DNA from: Syngnathus acus
Taxonomy: Eukaryota; Chordata; Actinopteri; Syngnathiformes; Syngnathidae
DNA: 64,000 nt
Direction of reading: 5' to 3'
NCBI RefSeq assembly: GCF_901709675.1
Contig: NC_051105.1
Span: 7,930,104 to 7,994,103, forward strand
In this document: piece by piece, positions 1-23,300 of the stretch
Layout: every line of letters begins with the position of its first letter
How positions within the stretch are numbered: position 1 is the first letter of the stretch
Made by a program: the position numbers and the translations under genes
Notes under the pieces: generated by a model
Told to the model about the DNA's origin: nothing
Databases searched by the model: none
The model's input: the letters and a program-made list of their open reading frames with translations, nothing else

Positions 1-480
1 CTGTTTGAAGCATTGTCCCAGTGCACTCAAACACACACACGCACTCGCACACGGGACGTGAGGCGCTGCTGTTGGTCACAGCGCGAGTCGTCAAGCTCGA
101 CCCAGGTGACCGCCCTCGTCAAACACCACAACCGTTTCCCCTTCACAGTCACCGCAACGAACGTCACTACAGGTGGGTGTCCCATGACTCGCTGCATAGG
201 AAGGGAAAATAGGATATTCGGCGCTGACTTGAAGCGTTACCATCATGGTTGTATGCGTTAGAAGGGTACCTGAGGCGATTTTAGTACGTGGCGTGTAAGT
301 GTTAAAAGCCGGTTGGAGCGTTGGGACAGAACTGACGATGTGTGGCAGTCGGTCTCCGGCCTGGTCCTGACCGAGGACGGAGGACGTTCGTACGGGTGAA
401 GCTAAAGAGCCGAGCTAAGGTTTGCTAGCTGCGGCGGGGATCACGAGATTTCGTGGCGCTCAACTGACTTGAAAGTACGG
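1..480 (+). promoter_or_regulatory. Candidate upstream promoter or first non-coding exon region of hycc2
   Basis: The first 480 bases are richer in G, C and CpG than the AT-rich DNA that follows, and no convincing protein exon is present. Two splice-donor-like sites are visible, near 173 (cactacag then gtgggt) and near 294 (gtaagt). Since the first hycc2 coding exon lies 6.3 kb to the right and an earlier non-coding exon is likely at 6270-6346, the hycc2 transcription start could be here. The assignment to hycc2 is inference; the block could also belong to a gene to the left of the window. Confidence 0.25.
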
Positions 481-3400
481 ATGGACACAAGAAGAAAATA
501 AAAAGCGCTTTAATGTAATATAACGACAGTAACTCCAGGCGGTGTTGTTCCGCGTACGTAACGTAAACGTGCTTTTTTTGTGCCACCGTGGCACTAGATA
601 GGGGACACTAGATTAGGTACACCTGCTCGATGTCAAGCAGCCTTTATAAACGTAATAAAACCCAAAGATAATCTGGTAAAAACGTTTTTAATCAGTGTTG
701 TATGTTCTACTGTTAACACAGCCTGCATATTAAAGCATGCAAGTGTACCCAATGTTATGGTTGTGACTGCCATGTTCGTAAATGTGAAGAGTCTTACGAG
801 AGAGCCAGTGTTTTTAAAAAGTAGGAATTTCAACAGAAAATTGTGATTTTTAAAGTAATAACTTCAAAAACATTGTGATCCAGCAAGGAAAAACTATAAT
901 GTATTAATTGTAATGATATGAGGAAAAAGTGTAATTTCACTCAAAAAAAACGGGATGATCGTCAATTGAGGACAAATGCGTGCTTGCATTAAGATGAAGA
1001 CTGCTGCCTTGTTTTAATTTTTTAACAATACTTGCTTTTTCTTTTTAATTTTCAATGTCCCAATTATTCCCCCTTGTAAATGCCAGTGCCATCCATGTAG
1101 GCTACGAATGAGCTGACTTTTCATTTGCTTTAATCTTTGCTATTTATTTTTGTGTGATTGGGTTGTAAACCTTTAGATAAATAAATGAGGCATTATGATG
1201 AGTTCCCTTGGAGAAGTAATTGTTGTATTAATCCGTAGTGAAGCTGATCCAAAGCTACTCTGCTGTGGATGGTCACTTGTTAAAGACGTTCTGGTTTGCA
1301 TTCACCACATTTCACCTGTGTGGTTGTTTTAAAACAGGATCATGAATGATTAGTATTTGACCGGTTGCATAATAATGGATTTTAATAATTCCACTCATCT
1401 TTGCACAGGCGCGTTCCTCAAATCATAGCATCGCTGGCAAAAATGCAGAACTGATGCCATGCCATCTGCTGCTTATCCTCAATTATCATCATCATCCCCT
1501 CCTCCCTTACTCCTTCCTTTCTCTTGTCTCTGTGGCTGTGTGTTTTGGGACTATCACTAGGACAGCAGGCTATTTTAGAGCAGAAACTCCCAATTACCCG
1601 TTTAATCTCTCCCTGCATCCTTTCCCGTTCAGTGTCGAATGGCACCTGTGCTTAGCAGGCTTTTGGAAATGAATTGTGAGGCTGTTTATGGCGAGGTTTC
1701 AAAAATAAATCTTCCCTTTGTTGATAGCGCGAGAAGCCCGACGAAAGCTCTTCACATTAAACGTACACGCCGCATAAAACAAGATCAGTGCAACTTAGTG
1801 GTTCTTGTTGAGATTGCAGTAAAAAGTAAAAGCCTCTTTTACAAAAGACATCCTGCAAAATTGCTGCAGCCGAGTCTTCATTTATCCAACTTTTACGGAT
1901 GTCGTTCCAGATCCACACGCAATAGGTGAAAATCCACCAAATAGAGATGTCAATTTTGATACCTAGTAGAATAAAACTCCCGCATTTGATTAATTGGCCA
2001 ATGCATAAAACAAACCTAAGGAATAAAATAAATTTGCAAATATAATAATAAAGAAACCTCTACCTCAGAATGTGTTTTATACCCAAATTTAGCTGGGATC
2101 GATTGATACACCTGCACCGGAAGAACATTTATTGAAAATGAATGCCAGGATAGTTGAGACCGAACGGAGTACAACTGTGTGTCTGTCACACAGGTGTGAT
2201 TGAAGCCATTTAACAGAAACAATGTTCGTGCAGCTCCAGCGCGCGTCGGCGCCCTCCCTTTTAGGCGACGCGTTCACCCAAAGGATCAAAGCTGTAATTA
2301 GCCAGACATGGATTAGCTGCGGGAACTGTTTTCCACTGCGCTTGCTCGCCCCCATGGACTCAGAGGATCACACAGGCTTCAAGCCCACTGACGTTCCCCC
2401 CGCTGGAGGAAAATCAAGTGGGATATATATATATATTTTTTTTTTTTGCGCTTCCTGAGAGCTTTCAGATAAGAGCCAAGACTTCATACCTGCAAAGTAC
2501 ATTTTCCTTTGAATGTGTCACAATTTGCATAAGTCTCTTTTTCTTCCCTCTGCTTCTAAAATGTGGTCTTGGTGCCATAGTGGAATTTTAGGCGGCTTTC
2601 GTGCACAGGCTTGACATTCGGCTGGATGTGAGTCACTGCTTTGCCATGTATCCTTGTCTATCTGGGTGCTGGCTGCCACTGCAATCTGCACAACAGCGAG
2701 CCATTCTTTGATTATCTTTCTGTCGGGGAGGCCCAGCACTGAACCATAAAATAGTCTGGCTTGAACAACAAAGTGCATAATTGATCGATATTTGGAAATA
2801 CATCAACGGGGAGTGTTCGGAAAGCACATACCTGAGGCCAAGAGCAAACTGTTCATGGATGGATAAAAACAGCTGGATTTTGATGCTTGAAAATCCATGT
2901 TGGGATTTCAAAACTTAACAAAAAAGGAACATTTCAGTTCCAGGCTTAGACCATCACCAGCACAAAGATGTTAAAATTTTTCAAAAGTAATTATGATTAA
3001 GGGCTTATAAGAATTTTTCTTTTTTTAATGTAGTTTTGCAAAATTAAGTTAGAAAACAACACAAGCTTCTTAGAAAAGGCAGCATGTCACATAATGAGAC
3101 CGATGAGCCTACGCCTTCCCAGAAAAAAAATGTTTTTGAGAGACAAGATCAACAGTCCCACTTAAAGTACGGATTTATTGCCAGCAGTCTTTGCACGCAC
3201 CTAATATGTTGTGACTTGCAAATGAAGACATCAAAACCGCTTTGGTGCATGGGGAGATTGAGCATTAAAAGACAATGGTGAGAAGCTTAAAACAAATAAA
3301 TAACCCCAAGATGGCGAGCAGCTTGTTGAGGACAAACTGGCAATGGGCTCCCATTCGTTACAACAGCTGTATTAAATGTTATGGCGTGTTGTGTATTTAA

Positions 3401-4038
3401 TTTAGTTTGACTTATTTTTATGCTCATCTGTCAAAATATGGCGCTACTCGAAACGTGTCAACCGCTGTCGTCGAAAATGTTCTATTCACCATTCTCACAA
3501 TTTCTGTCTCTGATCAGCCATGTTAAAGTTGCTCTTTCTTTGCGAATAAGTATCATCGTAAAGCCAACGAAGACGCAAAACGCACCCACAATTGGTCATT
3601 TGAGGCGCGGGTGGTCAGTGTTAGATAACATCAACCAGGCATCATCCTCTTCACTCCGCGCTCGGTCACGACTCCCTGTCGGTCCAAAGTTGAGCGCTGG
3701 CCAAAAGCCCGGGTGATCCATGGCGCCTTTGAATTAGCGCCAGCTATTTGATGTTGAGATGGGATTTGGAATACGTGGAAGGGAAGCGTAGGCGTGTACT
3801 CTGGTGAGCACGCCGCCTGTTAACAAACGTGCTCTGGAAGGCGACAGAGTATTAAAAGGATAATAACATCGGGAGTGGTCTCACTAATGCTTATTAGCTT
3901 GGCCACAGTTAGCCGCTTTGGGCATTTTGTCATTGTTACGCTAGCTAGCCGCAGTGCACTTTATGGAGCCAAAATGTAAATCTCATCATCAGCGTTTTAA
4001 TGCCGAAGTCGTGATCTCGGAGTATTCATGCAGCCCTC

Positions 4039-4073
4039 CTCTCTCTCTCTCTCTCTCCCCCTCTCTCTCTCTC
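4039..4073. repeat. CT microsatellite
   Basis: A run of CT dinucleotides interrupted once by four C residues. It is a simple repeat in non-coding DNA. Confidence 0.95.
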
Positions 4074-4324
4074 AGCTCTTCCTTCTGTGGTTTAAAGCGT
4101 TTGGTCTGCCCTGTGGTCGGCATGCTCAAGGTCAACCTTTTGTTGAAACTCGCTTAGCAGACGCTGACCTCCTCTCACTCGGAGGTAATATATTCCAAGA
4201 TGGTTTTCCACTGTGCGTACGTACGTGTTTGCATTCCAAGTCTGAGGACGAGGCCGTATGTTTCCGGTGCTCATCTGCGCTCTCTCCACATGTTGTGGCT
4301 CGTCCTGTCTAATTGATGCAACTG

Positions 4325-4328
<4 letters not shown>

Positions 4329-4355
<27 letters not shown>
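4329..4355. repeat. TG microsatellite
   Basis: An uninterrupted TG dinucleotide run of 27 bases, followed by a short TG-rich tail. It is a simple repeat in non-coding DNA. Confidence 0.95.
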
Positions 4356-6269
4356 AGCGTGTGTGTTGCAACATGGAGCCATCCCAGCACGTCTGGCCCT
4401 GCAGCTGCAGTTGCTAATTTTAGCTCTGGATGTGCGTACGCCTCAGTTCCCCTCGCCTGGCCCATGAGCGCCGAGAGAAGGATGATGCTGAGCGTAGACA
4501 ATTCTTCCCTCTGTCTGTATCAAACGTCACAGTTTGTTTTTTTTGGTTTCTTTTTTCTTAAGCGCCATTCACTCTTGCTAAACATGCTCAGGATGTATTT
4601 AGCCCGCCCGAGTATGTCCATTTTTGTGTCCCGGAGGAGAATCAGTAACATATTGACTGTCTGACAATGACCTCTGTGACACAAACCTCAATGGCACGTC
4701 GTTTTGGACTTGTCCGTTTTCTTTTGCAGGTGAATGGGTCACTTTCAAAATAAAGATGAAGCATTCCACACTGCTGAATTTGTTATTAATTAAGCTTTTT
4801 CTGTCCCTGAGGAGACATCCCATTCCGCCGCTGCCGCCGAGCGGCTAGTTCTCGTATTAATAGAGGGCAGGGATTACACCCGTCAGTTTCTCCAGGGTCA
4901 CGTATGAGGAGGTAATCCTCTTACCTATGGAAAATGTTTGGATGAGCTGTTCGGGTGTAGGTGTTCCTCGGAGACCTCCTGGAAATAAACATGCGCCCAG
5001 AAAGGATGAGAGATTCCTAGGTTAGTGTTGAGTTGCAGGATGTGATGAACCCATTTGGTTGGATATTGACTTGAAGGAAAGAAGTGGCACAAACTAGCAC
5101 AGAACCTGCTCAATAATTCATGGTTGGTTGAGCTAAAATGACCTTGGGTTAGGGTCATGTCGGACTGTTGAAACTTGGCACCGCTCATTTGGGCTTGTAA
5201 CATATTTCCGTGCAATTCAGTTTGACTTTTATTTAGCAGACACTAATTGAGTGTCGTCGGCCAAATAGTTGCCATCAAGAACATGCTGGAAATAGGTCAC
5301 TTAAATTGTATGGATAAATCTTAATGGACTGAACTTAATTGGCCACTTAGACCTGCTCGCAAAGTTTTTAGTGAGTCATTTATTGTGTTTACAACGCTGA
5401 GATAAGACTGGCACTATTGTGGATTCCTAATTGCATAAATAGTCAAGACAGTTGTTCTAAATGGAAAGCCTTGCCCTAGCCAGACTACAAATTCAATAAT
5501 GGATGAATACATTGTGTATTTGAAGTCCATTATTTGGCTTTGTTCCAACGAAGGGAACTATTTATCATTCTATTGTAATATGGGTTGGCGGTGCTGTAAA
5601 CAGGATGGGTCGCTGCTTTGCTAGTCCTTTGCAAACACAATGAGCTAATCTTGTATATTGAAGGAATGGCACATGTAGGGAAGTTAGTTTGCTTATTGTC
5701 GTTTGTGCGACCCAGTTATGTGACGACGTATTGTGTCGAAATTTGTGACAGCTCATTGGCGAGTTAAATACTGTGTTGGGGAAAATGGCTTCCCAGGGTG
5801 GGTGAAAAATGTTGTGAGCGCAACAGAAAGCCAAATGTCCTCGGCGCAGTGAGAACTTTTTGAATAATTTATTCACACAGATGATTTGGATATACTCGAG
5901 CCACTTTGTGAGGAACTAAAACAGTTAAATTGCACTCTAATGAACCCGTCCACAATTCGAGGCACCTCCCAAAATGTCTTATTTAGTGTTTCAAATAATG
6001 ACTGTCACAGTCTGTTCCCTCAGACCTTTGAATTAAAATTCTTTGACAGCTCGTGCTGTCTCTTCTTTTATTTTGTCAGACGCCCAATAAGTGAACAACA
6101 ATGGTCCTAGAGAAAAACTTCAAATTTATTAATAAAGTACTTTATTTTCAGTCATTCGACGACTTTTCCTTCTGCTGTCCTCGCCAGCTTTGTGTATGTC
6201 GTTTCAATTTTCAAACACCGGGATACCACTATTTGTGTTAATTGTCGATTATGTCTCCTCTCGTCTCAG

Positions 6270-6346
6270 GTGACGCTCAAAGATGCGCGACTTAGTCGAA
6301 AACCATTCGACTCTCCCTGTGGAGATCTGAGTTGTCCCTCACCGAG
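6270..6346 (+). other. hycc2: Candidate non-coding 5'UTR exon of hycc2
   Basis: A 77-base block is preceded by a pyrimidine-rich tract ending in CAG (tctcgtctcag) and followed by a good donor (gag then gtaaga). It has no long open frame. It lies 465 bases upstream of the exon with the hycc2 start codon, which itself starts after a CAG at 6810 and carries 13 bases of leader. A spliced 5'UTR exon is the simplest reading; there is no transcript evidence in the sequence itself. Confidence 0.45.
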
Positions 6347-6823
6347 GTAAGAAAATAAAGACAAAGTACGTAACACTAGTATATAAATAACAAAATTGAT
6401 GCAATAGATGCTTGCATAAGCAAAACAGAGTCCATATGGTTTTATTTGATGCATCTTAATGATCCCAGTTGTGCGTGCATGTTTGATTTGCATATGTCAC
6501 AAAAATGGAAGTTGCCAAGCCGAAAGCTGCCCACGTAAATTTTATCATCAGGGGATGGCGCAAATGGAGGGTTGTTATTCGTTGATGCATGGTGACAGGT
6601 GAGGTCAGCATAGTAGCTAGCGCATTATGTAACCGTGTGGCCAGTGCCATGCAGTGAGTCACTAGCTCCTCTCTTATTATTATTTTGTGGTGTCATTTGA
6701 GGGCACAAAGAAGTTTAGTAATATGCCACGCTTGAATAGAATTGAATTTACATACAAACGTAGGTGTCATTAACAAGGTCAACTGAGGGTTGCTTTTTTT
6801 TCCCCACCAGGCAGCTGAGGAAG

Positions 6824-16274
<9,451 letters not shown>

Positions 16275-16280
16275 CATGTA

Positions 16281-16838
16281 CAGTGGATATACCAAATGTC
16301 TACACACCCCTGTTTAAATGCAAGATCATGTTGAAACCACGATAAATCATTTCGAGTGACCTCTAACGCTTACAACTCAATTGAAATTATTCTTGCTGAG
16401 ACAGGGTTAAAAAATTTTTATATTTAATTGAGTTGTATAGACCACATAAATCACAAGTGTCAAACTCAAAACCCGGGGGCCAGATACGGCCCGCCACATC
16501 ATTTTAGGTGGCCCGCGAAGACAAATTGTACATCGACTTCATGTGTCAATCCTCAAATTACAAATTGTCTTCACTTTTAAAAATAGAGATATTGCGAGCA
16601 TTTTTTATTACCATTCATTTTTTTAAATATTCAAATGGTTTGATTTAAAAACTAGTAATTCATCAGTTTGTTGCGCAGCCTATGCTGTATAAAATCTAAG
16701 TTTTGACAGTTATAATGGCCCTCAGAAGGAAACCATTAATGGTGTGAAATGTTCCAAAATGATTTAGCTGGGTCTCATTATTTTAATCATAAAAATCTAG
16801 GATTTGAACAGGTGTGTGTCGACTTTTTATATCCGCTG
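16281..16838. mobile_element. Inverted-repeat DNA transposon with a second repeat inside
   Basis: The left terminus (cagtggatataccaaatg...) and the reverse complement of the right terminus (cagcggatataaaaagtc...) match over about 34 bases with a 2-base gap. These termini are a pattern I know from abundant non-autonomous elements in fish genomes. Inside, from about 16450, lies a stretch with gtgtcaaactcaaaaccc and ggcccgccacatcatttt, which resembles a hAT-type repeat end, so one element seems to have landed in another. No transposase is encoded. It starts 7 bases after the hycc2 stop codon. Confidence 0.65.
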
Positions 16839-19308
16839 CATGTGGATGTATGTGTGTGTCTGTAAATCTTCAACTGTGGAAAAGAGGTAATTCCTCAGGC
16901 TCCTAAAAGGGAAACGGCAAGATTCTCGGCTTCATGCAGTGGTTCCTTGACATTTCATCTTTAGTTTGAGTCGACATTCACTCAGCAATACTCCCCCGCG
17001 GAAAGGCGTCTTTGCTCTTTGTCCTCCTCATCCCTCCCGTCATTCCCGGGTACACGTGCAATCGCGCTCACTTGCTAAATCTTGCCCGATAATTGCTGTT
17101 TTTTTTAATCAGGAATATAGATGTGTATATATATATGGTGGTTTGAGGAGATTTCAGTTATTTTTTTAAGTGGCAATCCAAAGAAAGAAGGTCGGATGTT
17201 CAAGTTAACACATGTCGGTTATTTTTAATGTTAAATGGTATACAGAGTTCAATCTGTGTTGGTGTGCTGTCAAACCAAACTGGAACTCATTAAGGAGTGC
17301 CGACCTGGGACTTGAGGAAATCACTACTGCAGTCATTATTACCAAATGTAATAATATACAAATATATAGAGAGAGAAATATACATGTACTCTGTGTAAAG
17401 CATTGTAGACAGGATAATCAAATGATTGGTTCCCGGAGCATTAGCTCGTCATGCTGGCCTTTGTCTGACCTCTAGTGGCGAGTGGCTGTCATAGCGTTCT
17501 ATTGAGTTAATGCAGTTGTCGTGGAACATGTTAGTCTACCTCATCACGTGTTTTCACCAAGAGCCCATTAGGTTGGGACATTGGTCGCTTGAATTAGCCC
17601 ATCCTATTTCTTCATATACAAAATGGCTGTCATCCATTTGGGGTCATTCCAAACAATTGGATCCATTCAACTGCTCTTTTAAGATGTCTTACTTTTTTTT
17701 ATGTTTTCTTTTGTAAGTGCAATTGTTTGGACTCCTCACACTGTCCGCTCGCCTTAAGTTACGTCAAATCCCCTCCTGAGCCGCATGCTCGTCGTACCCC
17801 AGTGTCACCCCACCATCCTTTCGTCACCACACGTGCCAACGCGCATCCTGTCCTTAAACAACTTATTTGCTTGCCTGTCTTAAGTTGAACACGGTTTTGA
17901 TTTTTTGTTTCGTTTTAAATTCATAGGTGATGGTAACTACTGTACATAACTGCACTTTTTTGGGGATGGGAGGGTATTGTCGTCATGGTGTCTTTGAAGC
18001 GAGGTTACATGGTGATTGTACATACTCGTTGGCTGTATATGACCCGAGATGACATAGGGACCGGCTGGAGGGTTGGTGATTGTTTCTCTTTGTCCGTTGT
18101 CGTAAAATATGCATGTGGTCTTGCAGGTGAAGTGATCACCCGCCATCACCTAACGTGCGTTTCATACTGACCACCCACGCCCAAGTCATCAGTGGAACCT
18201 TGAAAGTGCGGCTCCATATGTTCCAAGGCACTTTTTGATTTGTAGCTTGTCATACAACCAAAAATGACAAGATAACTGCTTACCTTTTGCCTTTTGTGTT
18301 TTGGATGGCATAATTATTGAAAGGTTCTGGATCTTAACCCAGCCTGTCAAGTTTAATTGTTTACTTGATGGGTCAGCAGGCACTACAGAGACAATTATTT
18401 GTTTGCAAACGATTCCAAGTTTTCTAATTCTTTTTTAGACCTCCCCCCCAACACACACACACAAACTGAACATCAGGTAGGTTTTTTTTGTTGTTGTTGT
18501 ACGGCTTTGAAGGTTCACAAACAAATTTGACCCTCGGGAAAACAATGACAATTTATTTATTTTATTTTTTTTAAGGGAAAATTTAAACACCCTTTTATGC
18601 TGGTCCACGTGTATAACTTTGGAGGTTTCTCTTGTCTGGTCCAAATGATTTCAAAGTTTATTTTCAGCTCTGCATGTCTGACAAACTTAAGTTTTCAATC
18701 ATTGTGATGCACTTTAATCCATCCACCTTTACTGGAAAAATATAAAAGATGATTATATAGTATATGATATATGTATATGTCGATGTGTATACGCTTAGTG
18801 CAGGGTTTTTAGTCTCTTCTAAAGATGTATTTTTCTGTAATGTCGCATCCGCCACACAGTGCTGTTTGTGTTCTCAACCGTTTAAAACTAATGGGTTGTT
18901 GTTTTTTTGTCTTTTTTTGAAATGCCAAAAGGTTAAGTCCCAGAGTGTCTCAGGAGTTTATTTTAACAAGAAAACAAAAGACTCTATTGAACACTTGGCA
19001 GCACCAAATTTTCTGTTCTCGTCGTCTGAATAGAATTCTATGCAACATGGAATCCCCTCATCTCCTCCTCATGCTCGATTTGGTGAATCCAAACGGCGGC
19101 AAACGCTCTCCTCCAAAGTGCTGTGCGACCATCTCGACATCCGTCACGTGAGGAGAGGAGAGAAGGCTTGGATGAAAAAGATGCAAGTGTGACAAACACT
19201 GTACTGTTGAGACAATATACGTGGAGAGACTTATTTTCAATCGTGTAAATACAAAGTGTACAAAATGGAGAGTAAGTCTGAAATGTAGAGATACGGAGCT
19301 GTATATTG

Positions 19309-19314
19309 AATAAA
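19309..19314 (+). promoter_or_regulatory. hycc2: Poly(A) signal, probably hycc2
   Basis: AATAAA on the plus strand, about 3 kb after the hycc2 stop codon and about 1 kb before the trpm2 start codon. Assignment to hycc2 is by position. Confidence 0.5.
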
Positions 19315-19330
19315 TATCGTGATGTAAGAA

Positions 19331-20359
19331 AGTTTGAAATGGCTCCATGTTTTGTTTGTTTTGGACGTAGGTGGTGCATTCAAATAAATTAGTAAGTAAG
19401 TAAATCTTGTGAACATACATGATAAACATACATGATAAATAATGTCACTTTCATTCCTGCTAACCAGTAGCATAGTTAGCACAATGGAATAGCACAAGGT
19501 AATTTTAACAGTTTATTATAATTCATTTTGTTCAAGTTTCAACTAAATCTCTGCTTGTATACTCAGCGGGCGTTGCTTGGCAACAGATGCTGAGATACCT
19601 GGAGATGAAAATGAAACATTGCTCCTGTTTGCAGAAACTGGGTGAGTGTTGTAGTTTTCCAAGCTGAGTAAGGTGACTTCATGTTGGCTACTGTGATTAT
19701 TCGGGGGGGGGAAAGGTAAGGCAAAAAAGGTCACGAAAGTTGCAATACAGCTCTTGTGTTGTGTGTCTTTATTTTATTATTGTCCAGGTGTGCCTAATGA
19801 AGCGGCTCTTCCCTAACTCAACTTACACAAAAGCTAATAAAAAAAGTTTTAATATGATGGAACGTCAACAAAAGAGGAAGAGATGTCGAATCAACAGAGT
19901 GGTTGAGCGTTTCAAAAAGGTGAGTGTCTGGCCACTTTGGTACCAAACTCACTTGTCTTTTTAAGGTGGCCACGCTCAATTTTTGGGGTTCAAAGACCTC
20001 AAATTGTAATGCCAATAGCCGCATAAGTATTGAAACAGCAACGATGAGTAGAGGTTGCGAAACTGAAATCAAATATAATAAAAACATTTAACGAGTTATT
20101 TTTATCTGTACAAAATTGCGTTATGGTTTCCAAGTGATGCTTCTTATTTATTTTTTTTCTTGTAATTAATCCGCCCCGAGTGATGTAATGTATTGATCCT
20201 ACCCTGGTATCCGACTTCCAGTAAATGGAAGGTTTGGCAACCGTCTCGGCTCTAGCTGACATCACAGTATGAGAGCGATGAGACAGCACAAACAGGCTGG
20301 ACTCGAGGAAGTGTTTCAGTCTCGCAATCTCACTCCGAGCCAAGCTTGCCTCCATCACC
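19331..20359. other. hycc2-trpm2 intergenic region
   Basis: About 1 kb between the hycc2 poly(A) signal and the trpm2 start codon. It holds a repeat remnant (19781-19947) and otherwise unique AT-rich DNA. The trpm2 promoter should lie here; I see no clear TATA box at a useful distance. Confidence 0.5.
19781..19947. mobile_element. Short inverted-repeat remnant that mimics an exon
   Basis: The block begins tgtccaggtgtgcctaatga and ends ggccactttggtacc, and its ends are imperfect inverted copies (caggtgtgcctaatgaagcggc against ggtaccaaagtggcc). The pattern is like a common fish repeat with the consensus ggtgtacctaataaagtggc. A Lys/Arg-rich frame with acceptor- and donor-like edges lies inside, but the repeat ends explain those edges better than a gene does. 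Confidence 0.45.
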
Positions 20360-23300
20360 ATGGAGGACACAGGAGGCTCTAAGCTCATTCAAAATCTGAC
20401 TTTGAATATCGGCGCAATTTCCAAAGTGATTTCTTTGACGCCTACTTTCCAGCATGTCACCTGGATTCAACAGAACATCTGCAAGAAGGAGTGTTGCTTC
20501 TTCTTTGAAAAGGGTGCCAGGTAGGGGGACTTATGTTTTCTTTACAAATGATCTTGTCCAGTGGTGGCGACTCGTATCTCAAAAAACTCACACGTCAGGT
20601 CATTTATATGTCTTTTTAGTCTTTGTTCTTCGGCTCAACAAAGAGAGGACGTGTGCATGTGCGGCTACTCCAAAAGCGAGCATGTGGCCGACGCCATTCG
20701 GACAGAAGACACGGGCGATGGCACCTGGGACCCGCACGTGCACGTCCGTGAAGTACCTACAGATGCTTTCGGGGACATCAGCTTTGGTGGTTTGAGACAG
20801 ACGACGACCAAGGTTAAAAAAAAAAAAAAGCGTTTTGCAGGCCTCAACAATGCCATGTATGTTCTTAAAACTGTGTTGGTCTTTCTTCATTCTTAGTATG
20901 CTCGAGTGTCCACAGAGACCAGTCCTGAGGTGCTATACCAGCTAATGACTGAGCAGTGGAAAATATCTCCACCCAACCTACTCATCTCGGTCACCGGGGG
21001 AGCCAAGAACTTCTACCTGAAGACCCGGCTGAAGAACATCTTCCAAAGAGGTCTCATCAAAGTGGCCCAGACAACAGGTACTGGAACGCAACTGTAGGAA
21101 TAAACACTAAGGCTTGATTTACACCACACGGTTCAAGTGACGCCAGTACCGATTTTTCTCCTCCTCCGCATGGAATCGGGTATCTTCAGATTACAATCTG
21201 ACCTTGATCATATGAAGATAAAAACAGAATATGACTCAGGACATTGTGACTGCAGTGTAAGAAGGAGAAATGTCATCACAGCCCGTTGATAGTGATGCCG
21301 CACGAATGTTGCGAACTTTGTAACGTCGCTAAGAGTTACGCCAATGCTTTTGCTCAGGCGCGTGGATCATCACAGGTGGAACCAACACTGGTGTCATGAA
21401 GCATGTGGGGCAGGCTGTGAGGGATTACTCCCTTAGTAGCTCCATGCAAGGCCAGATTGTGACCATTGGCCTGGCAACATGGGGAGTCATTCATAATAAA
21501 GAAGTCTTGGTGAATTCCCAGGTACACTGAACACAATTTTGTGATTTCCAGTCATTATCTACGAAATGGGATCACCCGTGTTGTCTTCAGGGATGTTTCC
21601 CGGCTCATTACCCGATGGACGTCAAGGGTAGACTGCCTTGCCTTGACAACAACCACACTCACTTCCTGTTGGTGGACGACGGCACGTACGGCCGCTACGG
21701 CGTCGAGATCAATCTGAGGAGTCGTCTGGAGAAGTTCATCTCTGAAAAGACTCTTGGAAACAAAGGTGAAAGAAATAATGCTGTAACACACCATGAGACA
21801 CACCCGTTTTTTTTTCTTTTCCTTGTCTCATATTTCTAGCTGTTGGAGTGAACATCCCTGTGGTCTTAGTGGTTTTGGATGGAGGAGCAGGCACTCTCAA
21901 TGTGAGTTCTCTCTTGTGTCTTCATCCTCATCACTTCTTGACTCCTGAGTGATCTGTTTCCTCTCAGACCATCTACACGGCCATGCTCAACGACACGCCG
22001 TGCGTGGTGTTGGAGGGTTCCGGGAGAATGGCCGACGTGATCGCCCATGCGGCGGGGCTACCCGTCAACCAGGTCACCATCAGCCTCATTCACCGTCTGC
22101 TCAAGAAATTCCTCAGCCTGGAGTACGACAACTTCACTGACCTCAGAATCATCGAGTGGACTAAGAAGGTATAAGAACACAATCGCCTTCTCGTCGTCTT
22201 GCGTTTATGCATCCGCTTGCCTTTCCAGATTCAGGACATCATCAGGATGTCTCACCTGCTGACGGTGTTCAGAGGAGGTGGAGACAGTCACGGAGACGTG
22301 GATGTGGCCATCCTCCAAGCACTCTTTAAAGGTGAGCTTGTACTTTGAATGCTTTTAGAGGATTCCATATCCCTTTCCAGATGGTTTCCATCTCTGATCT
22401 CCATTGATATCACTCAAACAATTTCCTGGCAAACGATTTCCTGGCAGATTTCCTGCTGACTTAGCTAGAGAGGATCTTCTGCCACAGTGTACTTCTGAGC
22501 AATTTACTGGCACCAGAAACCTCTTTGAGAAAACCTCCAAGGAGAGCGCATCTACTGTGTTGCACCAATTAGACCGTTAATGGGGCTACCAAAATAGGAC
22601 CGGTTGAATAACAGTGTCGGTGAAGTTTGCTAGCATTTTTAATCATGAATAATACATGTTATATAATATAAACAGTTCTCGGTATCAAATAGAAAATAAA
22701 TCAGTTTTTATTCATTGGTAATTGGTGCACTTCTCAGCTTCAAGGGTTAGCGCATCACAAGTAGTGGACGGGTGGCGGAGGCAGCTGGAACTGGCTATAG
22801 TATGGAACAGAGTGGACATAGCCACCACTGAGATCTTCACCGACGAGAGTCAATGGAAGGTGAGTCAGCGCTAGCAAAGAGGCCACGCAGGACATTTATT
22901 TCAAACTCATTTGTTGACTTAGCTGAAGTTGAGCCCGATTGGCAGTTTGGGTATCATTTTTCACGTTTTGTTCCCATCCTGCAGTCCAGTGATCTTCACT
23001 GGGCCATGTTCTCAGCCCTGGTGGGCAACAAGCCTCGGTTTGTGAGCCTCTTGCTGGAGAACGGCGTGAGTTTGAGGGAGTTCCTACAGAGCGAAGACAC
23101 TCTGTGCGAACTTTATAAGCAGCTGCCCAACTGTTTCTTCCTGCGTAAATTGGCAAAGCGCGTCCACGCCTCCTGCTACCGGAGGAGGAAAGTGTTCGCC
23201 GTCAGGAACCGCGTGCACTCTTCGCAGACTGAGGGCATCGCCTTGAATCATGTGTCGGATGAAGTGCGCCACCTACTGGGGAATTTTACCCAACCCATCT

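Larger units (their letters stand above)
481..6269. other. Non-coding stretch, probably hycc2 5' intron
   Basis: No reading frame here has gene-like length, homology that I recognise, or flanking splice sites in phase with a neighbour. The content is AT-rich unique sequence with short homopolymer runs and two microsatellites (listed separately). It lies between the GC-richer left edge and the candidate non-coding exon at 6270-6346, so it is probably the first intron of hycc2. Confidence 0.4.
16275..19330 (+). other. hycc2: Probable long 3'UTR of hycc2
   Basis: After the stop codon there is no coding exon until trpm2. An AATAAA at 19309-19314 is the best poly(A) signal before a clear change to intergenic-looking repeats. 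The mammalian orthologue also has a long 3'UTR. The first 560 bases are taken up by a transposon insertion (listed separately). The end is approximate, and earlier cleavage is possible. Confidence 0.5.

Noticed and set aside
19788-19919. A Lys/Arg-rich frame with acceptor and donor-like ends, at first taken for a 5' exon of trpm2
   Set aside because: Its edges coincide with the imperfect inverted ends of a repeat (19781-19947), and the trpm2 frame has a good start codon with an ideal context at 20360.
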